A stretch of DNA of 5,890 bases, taken from contig JAHIPG010000349.1 of NCBI GenBank assembly GCA_018894775.1, positions 1 to 5,890 on the forward strand, in the 5' to 3' direction. A program made the position numbers and the translations under genes. Positions 1-5,280 of this stretch are shown here, piece by piece. The DNA comes from Nanobdellota archaeon (GTDB taxonomy: Archaea; Nanobdellota; Nanobdellia; SCGC-AAA011-G17; VGLX01). The notes below the pieces were generated by a model. It searched no databases. It was given only the letters and a program-made list of their open reading frames with translations, and was not told the origin of the DNA. Position 1 is the first letter of the stretch; every line of letters begins with the position of its first letter.

Positions 1-1380
1 CATAATGTAAAATCGCCAATAACTGTATTGCATATGCTTGGAGTCATACTTCCAATATTGGGATTGATTATCCTTCCATTAATGGGATCCTTCTTGGGAG
101 TCAAGTGGTGGCATCTATTGATAGTGTATAACATAATACTACCAGTCATAGTATATCAGATGGGTACAAATATCCTTGCAAAAAGACCTATGGGCTATGG
201 TGAAAGAGACATATTGGAAGAAGAGCCACAGTTCGCACAATACAAAAAAGTAAATTTCTTAGGTTCAAAAGTCGATCCAAAATTTCCAGCAATAACAGTA
301 GGATTCTTTATTTGCTTAATAGGGCTGATGCCCATAATAATCCATGTTGTGGATCCAACCTGGGACTTTGTAATAGGAGAAAGATTTGGTCTATTCTTAG
401 ATTATAGGGATGCAGAGACAGGACTAGCCTGCTCAACAGGTCCGGATTGTTTAGGACCATTTGGTGTGGGCGCAGCAGTGCTTAGCTTATTCTTCACTTT
501 AGGTGTTGCGATAGGACTAGGATTATATTATAGGCTGAAAACCAAACAGCTCATCATAATAAGGGAAAGGAGCAAAGAGTTAGAAAAAGAATTTTCAGGG
601 TCCCTATTCCAATTAGGAAATCGGATTGGAGACGGGATACCGGCAGAGCTAGCGTTCGGAAAAGTTGCTGAGAACATGAAAGGGACGCCAACAGGAGATT
701 TCCTTTCAATAGTAAACAGGAACATAAGGCAGCTAGGGATGAATGTAAGGGACGCAATATTTGATACAGATAAAGGAGCACTATTAACATTTCCATCTTC
801 ATTGATTGAAAGCTCAATGAAAGTTCTTGTGGAAAGCGCAAGAAAAGGACCAAAAGTTGTAGCACAAAGCCTGATCAGCATATCAGTATATGTAGAAAGG
901 ATACATCAGGTAAGCGAAAGGCTGAAGGATCTTTTGGCAGATGTAACATCATCTATGGTTGGACAGATAAGCTTCTTAACACCTATGATTGCAGGAGTAG
1001 TAGTAGGGATAGGGAGCATGATAACAGCTATCATCGGAAAATTAGGACAAAAGATAGGTGGATTGGCAGGAGAAGGAGCAGGTGCAGCAGAAGGAGGAGG
1101 TGCAGTCCCTCTGAATATACAAGAATTGGTCAAGATATTCCCAACAGAAAATCTTATGCCTCCATTCTTTTTCCAGATAGTCGTAGGACTATATGTTATA
1201 GAAATTATTTTCATACTCACAGTATTATCCAATTCCATACAGAACGGATTGGATAAGCTTACAGAAGAGCATATGATGGGCAAATACTTTTTCACAAGCA
1301 CATTTTTTTACTTCATAATCGCATTAATTGTAACACTTGTCTTCAGTTTTATGGCAGGTGTAATTTCACAATTCCAATAA
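1..1380 (+). CDS. FlaJ/TadC-like type II/IV secretion F-domain membrane protein (5' partial)
   Basis: Inner-membrane platform protein of an archaeal type IV pilus, archaellum or type II secretion-like machine; in this family it sits under the pilin base and is worked by a GspE/FlaI-type ATPase. The frame is open to base 1 (H-N-V-K-S-P-I-T-V-L), so the gene begins upstream and 459 residues are visible; the TTG at 28 is an internal Leu codon, not a start. About seven hydrophobic segments can be seen, near visible residues 12-30, 36-52, 97-116, 154-175, 318-343, 388-410 and 429-452. The stretch about 196-345, amphipathic helices (FQLGNRIGDG, then SARKGPKVVAQSL) leading into a membrane helix, matches a T2SF domain. 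FlaJ proteins usually have two such halves, so the first probably lies upstream. A Gly/Ala-rich loop (about 349-370) separates the last helices. The family call is firm; whether it serves a pilus, archaellum or secretion system is not decided by sequence. Confidence 0.85.
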   Translation, partial: HNVKSPITVLHMLGVILPILGLIILPLMGSFLGVKWWHLLIVYNIILPVIVYQMGTNILAKRPMGYGERDILEEEPQFAQYKKVNFLGSKVDPKFPAITVGFFICLIGLMPIIIHVVDPTWDFVIGERFGLFLDYRDAETGLACSTGPDCLGPFGVGAAVLSLFFTLGVAIGLGLYYRLKTKQLIIIRERSKELEKEFSGSLFQLGNRIGDGIPAELAFGKVAENMKGTPTGDFLSIVNRNIRQLGMNVRDAIFDTDKGALLTFPSSLIESSMKVLVESARKGPKVVAQSLISISVYVERIHQVSERLKDLLADVTSSMVGQISFLTPMIAGVVVGIGSMITAIIGKLGQKIGGLAGEGAGAAEGGGAVPLNIQELVKIFPTENLMPPFFFQIVVGLYVIEIIFILTVLSNSIQNGLDKLTEEHMMGKYFFTSTFFYFIIALIVTLVFSFMAGVISQFQ

Positions 1381-1386
1381 AGGTGA
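1381..1386 (+). promoter_or_regulatory. Ribosome binding site AGGTGA
   Basis: AGGTGA directly follows the stop of the platform gene and lies 4 nt before the ATG at 1391. It fits the anti-Shine-Dalgarno end of archaeal 16S rRNA and supports the 31-codon gene as real. The same motif and spacing recur before 4624. Confidence 0.7.
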
Positions 1387-1390
1387 AACA

Positions 1391-1486
1391 ATGGCAATAC
1401 CAAAAGTAGTATTAATGTTACTGGCTTTGATACTGGGAATCATATTATTCCTTGCAATCAAAAATTTCAGCAGTATGCTGCCTTAA
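1391..1486 (+). CDS. 31-aa single-helix membrane peptide
   Basis: A 31-residue protein beginning M-A-I-P-K and ending S-S-M-L-P. Nearly all of residues 6-23 is hydrophobic (Val, Leu, Ile, Ala), forming one membrane helix with Lys on both sides (K5, K24). It starts 10 nt after the platform gene's stop behind a good AGGTGA site, so it is probably co-transcribed with that gene. It lacks the K-K-G prepilin motif of the later small proteins, so it is more likely a small accessory or assembly partner of the platform protein than a pilin. No family is recognised. The main doubt is its size; the ribosome site and fully hydrophobic translation argue against chance. Confidence 0.6.
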   Translation: MAIPKVVLMLLALILGIILFLAIKNFSSMLP

Positions 1487-1500
1487 AAAAAGCTTATAAG
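1485..1500 (+). promoter_or_regulatory. Archaeal BRE/TATA promoter (leaderless start)
   Basis: A purine-rich A-run (BRE-like) followed by CTTATAAG at 1493-1500. The TATA centre is about 26-27 nt before the ATG at 1523, the normal distance from TATA box to transcription start in archaea. No Shine-Dalgarno motif lies in 1501-1522. The mRNA therefore probably begins at or next to the start codon. It overlaps the stop codon of the preceding 31-aa gene. Confidence 0.65.
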
Positions 1501-1522
1501 TAAAATAGGCTTAGAAGATAAC

Positions 1523-2803
1523 ATGAAAAACAAGGGAAAACTGGAGATGGAAACTCTTGGAAAGATACTCCTACTCACAGCTTTCCTAATAATATTCTTA
1601 GTCATGTTCAAAGGATGCCAAGACAGTTTTTCAGAAGTAGGCACAGCAGGATTGAAAGAATATCTATGCTGGGGATCAAACCTTCTTAATTCAGAAGTTT
1701 CAACACTTTTTCCTACAACATGCAGCCCTATTATGATTGAAGAACCAGTTACAGAAGCAGAAATAAACGAGTTTATCAGAACCTGCTGGTGGATGTATGG
1801 CAAAGGAGAACAAGACACTAAGGATCTTAAAGAAGGAATCGTTGAATCGGCTAAAAAATATCTAGGAAATGACTTAGTAAAGACTTGCTATTCTTTTAAA
1901 CCTAAAGAGGATATCAAATTAGCAGATTTAAGACAATATTTGAGTGAACATGGTAATTCTGATAAGAAAGTAGAAAAACTTGCAGATTCCACATGGGAAT
2001 ACCTTCAGGAGGGTGCAAAGGAGGAAGCAATCTGTTTTGATAAGAAGAAATTTTTAGCAACAGATGGAATCCTTTCTAAAAATAAGTTCTATTACATAAA
2101 CTTTTATGATGAAAGGCAACCTTGGGACGAAGGAGACAGAGATCAGATAATGATTAGCTCTGATGCTAATTTTGGAAAAGATCAAATAGGCTTAAAAAAC
2201 TGGATATTAAGCTTTTTTGTAGAACATTGTTATGATCCAGAAAAATTAGCAAAAGAACAGCTTAGTACAAATATATCCAAAGCACGTGCTAAAAATACCT
2301 TTAATAACGCAGTAGAAATATTTGAAAGATGCGCCCAAGTTGATGTAAATAAAAACTGTAAATGTGAAAATTCTAAGATAGACTTTAATCAGCTTCCACA
2401 AGGTTATTCTTTTGAGGTGAAACAAGAAGGAGATAAACGATACAAACTCAGCCTTTTGAAAGATGGAGAAATCTATAAAGAAGGTAGTAAAACTTATGAA
2501 AAGATAATTAATGCAAGAATTGGGAGTAGTAATGACTTTGATGAGTTGAAGCAATCTCGCCGCCCATGTATTCCAAATTTGGAAGGTAAAAATGATCCTT
2601 ATAATATTAAAGATGGAGAATTAGAAGTTATATACGATCCAAATAATGTAAAATGCTGTGATCCTTGTGATTCATCTCTAGAATGGCATTTTCCGCTTAA
2701 AGAAGGGAAAGATTATGGGGCATTATATTTATCGCCACCTATTAGGGCAGAAACTTGTGAAGAGGTAGCCCAAGAAGAAAAGAATGCATTAGAAAATGGA
2801 TAA
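1523..2803 (+). CDS. Cys-rich pilin-like secreted/anchored protein
   Basis: A 426-residue protein of no recognised family. The N-terminus has a class III, prepilin-like layout: a basic start with G5 as the likely cleavage residue, then K-L-E-M-E (Glu at mature +3 and +5), then a hydrophobic helix at about 13-29. The rest is hydrophilic and predicted to lie outside the cell. It has 15 cysteines (32, 49, 67, 88, 122, 171, 236, 270, 279, 281, 349, 378, 379, 382, 412), suggesting a disulfide-rich ectodomain. Residues 260-281 (F-N-x-x-V-E-x-F-E-R-C-x8-C-K-C) match, without gaps, a segment of the lytic-transglycosylase protein two genes downstream. The ATG at 1523 is chosen because the TATA box is at leaderless distance. 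The gene heads a tight three-gene run. A tip or adhesin subunit of a pilus-like structure is an inference; it could also be a non-assembled surface protein. Confidence 0.75.
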   Translation: MKNKGKLEMETLGKILLLTAFLIIFLVMFKGCQDSFSEVGTAGLKEYLCWGSNLLNSEVSTLFPTTCSPIMIEEPVTEAEINEFIRTCWWMYGKGEQDTKDLKEGIVESAKKYLGNDLVKTCYSFKPKEDIKLADLRQYLSEHGNSDKKVEKLADSTWEYLQEGAKEEAICFDKKKFLATDGILSKNKFYYINFYDERQPWDEGDRDQIMISSDANFGKDQIGLKNWILSFFVEHCYDPEKLAKEQLSTNISKARAKNTFNNAVEIFERCAQVDVNKNCKCENSKIDFNQLPQGYSFEVKQEGDKRYKLSLLKDGEIYKEGSKTYEKIINARIGSSNDFDELKQSRRPCIPNLEGKNDPYNIKDGELEVIYDPNNVKCCDPCDSSLEWHFPLKEGKDYGALYLSPPIRAETCEEVAQEEKNALENG

Positions 2804-2960
2804 AAAAGGAACACTAGAATGGGAGTACATAGCAGCAATAGTTTTAGTACTGATAATTGTAGTCGTAATACTCTTATTTTCAGATAGTATGAAAAACATG
2901 ATTATGGAAAGAGGAAGAGAATTCTTCTCTAACATACTTCCTGAAAAACTAGGACAATAA
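2796..2960 (+). CDS. 54-aa mini-pilin-like protein
   Basis: A 54-residue protein starting M-D-K-K-G, then T-L-E-W-E-Y, then a strongly hydrophobic helix (about 12-28), then a short charged tail rich in Met, Arg and Lys ending K-L-G-Q. K-K-G followed by Glu at +3 and +5 and a helix is the archaeal class III signal layout, so prepilin-peptidase cleavage after G5 is expected, leaving a helix-only subunit of about 49 residues. The pattern G-x-L-E-x-E is shared with the gene just upstream. Its ATG overlaps the upstream stop by 8 nt in another frame and the next gene starts 2 nt after its stop, so translation is probably coupled across all three. No clear ribosome site is seen. Confidence 0.75.
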   Translation: MDKKGTLEWEYIAAIVLVLIIVVVILLFSDSMKNMIMERGREFFSNILPEKLGQ

Positions 2961-2962
2961 AG

Positions 2963-4558
2963 ATGGAAAGAGAATATACTGTTGGCGGAATGTTGGTTTT
3001 GATCACAATATTCGTAATCGCATTAATAGTATATTTTACAGTCCCAGATTTCAACGACGCTGTCAAAAGTATAGCAGATGATGTTTTTGGTTTTACAGCA
3101 GGAGAGGTAAAGGAGTCAATGGAACAAGCTGCAAGAGAGTCTTCAGAAGAAGCGTTTACAAATATTGTTGAAGCTTATAAGAAGTTATCTACCAGTGAAT
3201 TAAAAGGCTGTACCTATGATATTGAACTAAACATCCTTGCAGAAGGGTATCAGATTAGATCAGATGAAAGAGACGGTAAACTTAAACTTGTCCTATATCA
3301 AGGAAGAGCTTCTGTTAAGGAGGATGACTTGCCTGAGATTAAACAATGCATAATGTCTGGGGCTAGGATTACTGAACCTACATCGATACATATTTACAAT
3401 AAAGAAGGATTGAAAATAGTCCATGATAAAGAATACAGCTTATTAGATTCTCCTACACCTAAATTTTACAAAACCCAGGAAGGAGACATTTGTTGGATAA
3501 CAAGCATGGTAGAAAATGTAAAAGAACAGTTTCATGAAGAAAAGGATTGTATGAGTGGAAAAAAAGAAACCGAAGATTTAATCAAAGGAAAATTCAATAG
3601 CTTTATAGAAACATACAAAAAGTGCAAGACTTATAGTGGTACAGGAAATTGTAAATGTGGAGAATTTGATGCTGATGAAATCCCTGAATCATGGGGTTTA
3701 TTTGTTTCACAGAAGTCCATGACAACAACATTTAGTCTAAGAAATACTGTTTTAAGAGAAGTAATAACCAGCAATAAAGCAGCAGAGATTAAAAGAAGCT
3801 GGGGATTCTGGACAAAAGTAGTTCCTTTTGAATCTGAAGAGGAAAAAATAAAAGGGCAGAAAAAAATAATATTCTATGGAGATAAACAACACATATACTT
3901 AGCAAAACCTAGTTTAGTGTCAGATACAGAAAAATTTCCTTTATGTTTTGGGGATGTATACTTAACATTCGACTCTTCAATCACGAAAGAACAATATAAA
4001 TCAAAAATGAAACTAGTACTCCCTGATTATAAAGAAGAATACTTCGAATATATGTATAATGCAGCAGAAAAACATGATATAGACCTTCTAATGCTGGCTT
4101 CAATGACACAGCAGGAAAGTCGATGGAATAAAGACGCAGTCTCTTATGTAGGAGCTGCAGGTATGATACAATTCATGCCTGAAACAGCAAAAGAGATGGG
4201 CTTAAAAGTTCCTAATTATGAGAAATTAACAGTCAGCGGTACAACAACATATGCTTGCAGTTCATATTCAAAAGATAAGTGTGATAAAGAAAATGATGAA
4301 AGATTTAATGCTCAGAAGAACATAGAAGCTGGAGCGAAATATGTCAGACGTATCATCAATGATTTAAAAAAATCAGATAGGGTTGATCTTACATTCGAAA
4401 ATATAGTGGCATCCTATAATGCCGGGCCAGGGGCTGTGAAGAAACACAAAGGATTTTACAATCTAATCCAAAAAGGATGGAAAGAAACAAAAGGCTATGT
4501 GAAAAACATATGTGTATATTATGAGCAAATGAAGACAGATGTATGCAGCCCTTATTAA
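2963..4558 (+). CDS. Membrane-anchored protein with C-terminal SLT lytic transglycosylase domain
   Basis: A 531-residue N-terminally anchored protein whose last ~170 residues form a Slt70/MltE-like lytic transglycosylase, which cleaves the MurNAc-GlcNAc bond of murein. Residues 1-7 precede a membrane helix (about 8-25), placing the rest outside. Residues 45-75 are charged and helical. The middle (about 80-335) is Cys-containing and includes C221-x8-C230-K-C232, the module shared with the protein at 1523-2803. The SLT domain (about 357-520) has every hallmark: catalytic E385 in Q-Q-E-S, G-A-A-G-M-I-Q-F (397-404), N-I-E-A-G-A-K-Y (453-460), A-S-Y-N-A-G-P-G (483-490) and E-T-K-G-Y-V (508-513). 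A Cys-bearing insert (about 420-447, C432 and C440) is extra. The ATG at 2963 is forced, as a TGA lies in frame at 2942-2944 with no start codon between; AGGA at 2951-2954 is a weak ribosome site. Unlike its neighbours it has no K-K-G site. The enzyme call is strong; the target wall is unknown. Confidence 0.9.
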   Translation: MEREYTVGGMLVLITIFVIALIVYFTVPDFNDAVKSIADDVFGFTAGEVKESMEQAARESSEEAFTNIVEAYKKLSTSELKGCTYDIELNILAEGYQIRSDERDGKLKLVLYQGRASVKEDDLPEIKQCIMSGARITEPTSIHIYNKEGLKIVHDKEYSLLDSPTPKFYKTQEGDICWITSMVENVKEQFHEEKDCMSGKKETEDLIKGKFNSFIETYKKCKTYSGTGNCKCGEFDADEIPESWGLFVSQKSMTTTFSLRNTVLREVITSNKAAEIKRSWGFWTKVVPFESEEEKIKGQKKIIFYGDKQHIYLAKPSLVSDTEKFPLCFGDVYLTFDSSITKEQYKSKMKLVLPDYKEEYFEYMYNAAEKHDIDLLMLASMTQQESRWNKDAVSYVGAAGMIQFMPETAKEMGLKVPNYEKLTVSGTTTYACSSYSKDKCDKENDERFNAQKNIEAGAKYVRRIINDLKKSDRVDLTFENIVASYNAGPGAVKKHKGFYNLIQKGWKETKGYVKNICVYYEQMKTDVCSPY

Positions 4559-4560
4559 AA

Positions 4561-4576
4561 GAAAAACTTTAAATAT
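4561..4576 (+). promoter_or_regulatory. Archaeal BRE/TATA promoter
   Basis: A GAAAAA element (BRE-like) followed by CTTTAAATAT (4567-4576), a near-ideal archaeal TATA box. Transcription would start near 4597-4600, giving a leader of about 25 nt that holds the ribosome site at 4613-4619. It separates the gene at 4624 from the three-gene run before it. No T-tract terminator is seen after 4558, so read-through from upstream is also possible. Confidence 0.6.
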
Positions 4577-4612
4577 GAATTTCTGCTTAAAAACACTATA
4601 AAATTATTTAAA

Positions 4613-4619
4613 GAGGTGA
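4613..4619 (+). promoter_or_regulatory. Ribosome binding site GAGGTGA
   Basis: A strong GAGGTGA site, 4 nt before the ATG at 4624, which fixes that start. It is the strongest ribosome site in the window and may mean this gene is highly translated, as expected for a major structural subunit. Confidence 0.8.
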
Positions 4620-4623
4620 AAAA

Positions 4624-5022
4624 ATGAATAAGAAAGGTCAAGGAATTTCTATGACTTACATTATCGTAGCAGCACTTGCTTTGGTAGTGTTAGTAACAAT
4701 AATCCTATTCTTTACAGGAGGATTGCAGACTCTATTCCAATCACAGAAAGAGACTGTTGAAGGTGCTACAAATCAGCAAAAAGAGATCTGGAGAGGACAA
4801 TGTAATTTGTACTGTAGTCTTGGACAAACAGATAATTTTCAAGGCAAATCATTTGAAGCTACAGATGGATCAACATACACATGTGATACTTTAGGTGTTG
4901 AATGTGAGGAAGAAGTAACCGATGGATCCTGTAATGGAACTCCAACAACCGGTGGGGAAGAATGTTCCAGTGCTATAAGTAAAGAGGCATGTGGTCTAAT
5001 TCCAGGCTGTGTTTGGTCCTGA
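4624..5022 (+). CDS. Cys-rich class III signal peptide (pilin-like) protein
   Basis: A 132-residue protein with a textbook archaeal prepilin start: M-N-K-K-G-Q, cleavage expected after G5, then a hydrophobic helix at about 11-30 ending F-F-T-G-G. A short linker (31-58) leads into a small ectodomain with eight cysteines (60, 64, 87, 94, 103, 114, 123, 129), an even number suited to four disulfides. The C-terminal part, C114-x8-C123-x5-C129-V-W, resembles small Cys/Trp motifs of PSI-like secreted modules, but that match is only suggestive. The middle is rich in Gly, Thr and Ser (about 96-112). It has its own promoter and strong ribosome site and ends at a hairpin terminator, so it forms a single-gene unit. 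The helix aligns without gaps to that of the next gene. It may be the major pilin of the locus. Confidence 0.8.
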   Translation: MNKKGQGISMTYIIVAALALVVLVTIILFFTGGLQTLFQSQKETVEGATNQQKEIWRGQCNLYCSLGQTDNFQGKSFEATDGSTYTCDTLGVECEEEVTDGSCNGTPTTGGEECSSAISKEACGLIPGCVWS

Positions 5023-5054
5023 TAAGGGTATTAACCCTTACTTTTTCTTTTTTT
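5023..5054 (+). terminator. Hairpin plus T-tract terminator
   Basis: TAAGGGT (5023-5029) and its exact reverse complement ACCCTTA (5034-5040) form a 7-bp stem with the loop ATTA. It is followed by T5, C, T7 (5042-5054). It begins on the base after the TGA stop codon. Archaeal RNA polymerase mainly needs the T-tract; the added hairpin may also protect the mRNA 3' end. Confidence 0.75.
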
Positions 5055-5061
5055 AAAACAC

Positions 5062-5072
5062 AAATTATTTAA
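5062..5072 (+). promoter_or_regulatory. Candidate TATA promoter (weak, leaderless)
   Basis: AAATTATTTAA lies with its T/A core about 27 nt before the ATG at 5096, the leaderless distance also seen at 1485-1523. A second, better-looking element, CTTAAATAT (5083-5091), is too close to this ATG and would start transcription inside the gene. Which one is used cannot be told from sequence. No Shine-Dalgarno motif precedes 5096. Confidence 0.4.
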
Positions 5073-5095
5073 GCAAAAATAACTTAAATATTTCT

Positions 5096-5278
5096 ATGCT
5101 AAACAAAAAAGGGGATTTAACAATAAGGTATGTAATACTGTTTGCCTTAGCGCTGATAGTTCTTGTAGTTGTAACATTGATATTCTATGGTGGAGCAGCA
5201 GATTTTGCATCTAAAATCAAAGAAACCTTAGCCGGAATATGGTCTGCAAAACCAGATAATTTCATAACAAATCCATAA
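5096..5278 (+). CDS. 60-aa mini-pilin-like protein
   Basis: A 60-residue protein starting M-L-N-K-K-G-D, a class III signal layout with cleavage expected after G6. A hydrophobic helix (about 12-31) ends I-F-Y-G-G, and a short tail of about 27 residues has no cysteine. Over 26 columns its helix aligns without gaps to that of the protein at 4624-5022, with 13 identical residues including the closing G-G, so the two look like paralogues that differ by loss or gain of the Cys-rich ectodomain. The gene follows the terminator, has its own candidate promoter without a ribosome site, and ends 2 nt before the next gene, with which it is probably co-transcribed. Role as a structural pilin is inferred. 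Confidence 0.75.
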   Translation: MLNKKGDLTIRYVILFALALIVLVVVTLIFYGGAADFASKIKETLAGIWSAKPDNFITNP

Positions 5279-5280
5279 AA

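Noticed and set aside
28..30. TTG as start codon of the first gene
   Set aside because: The frame stays open to base 1 and the residues before it continue a plausible platform-protein sequence; the gene is cut by the window edge.
528..1301. Minus-strand open frames at 528-881, 554-865 and 906-1301
   Set aside because: They lie wholly opposite the platform gene, overlap one another, have no ribosome site and give no recognisable protein.
1302..1309. T-run as a transcription terminator
   Set aside because: It lies inside the platform gene's coding sequence (Phe codons) and has no hairpin.
1483..1818. Minus-strand open frame opposite the 5' end of the 1523 gene
   Set aside because: Shadow of a better-supported gene; no promoter or ribosome site on that strand.
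2246..2554. Minus-strand open frame opposite the 1523 gene
   Set aside because: Its Phe/Ile/Leu-rich translation mirrors A-rich coding on the + strand; no sign of a real gene.
5083..5091. CTTAAATAT as the promoter of the 5096 gene
   Set aside because: It is only about 9 nt from the ATG, so transcription would begin inside the gene, and no later in-frame ATG exists.
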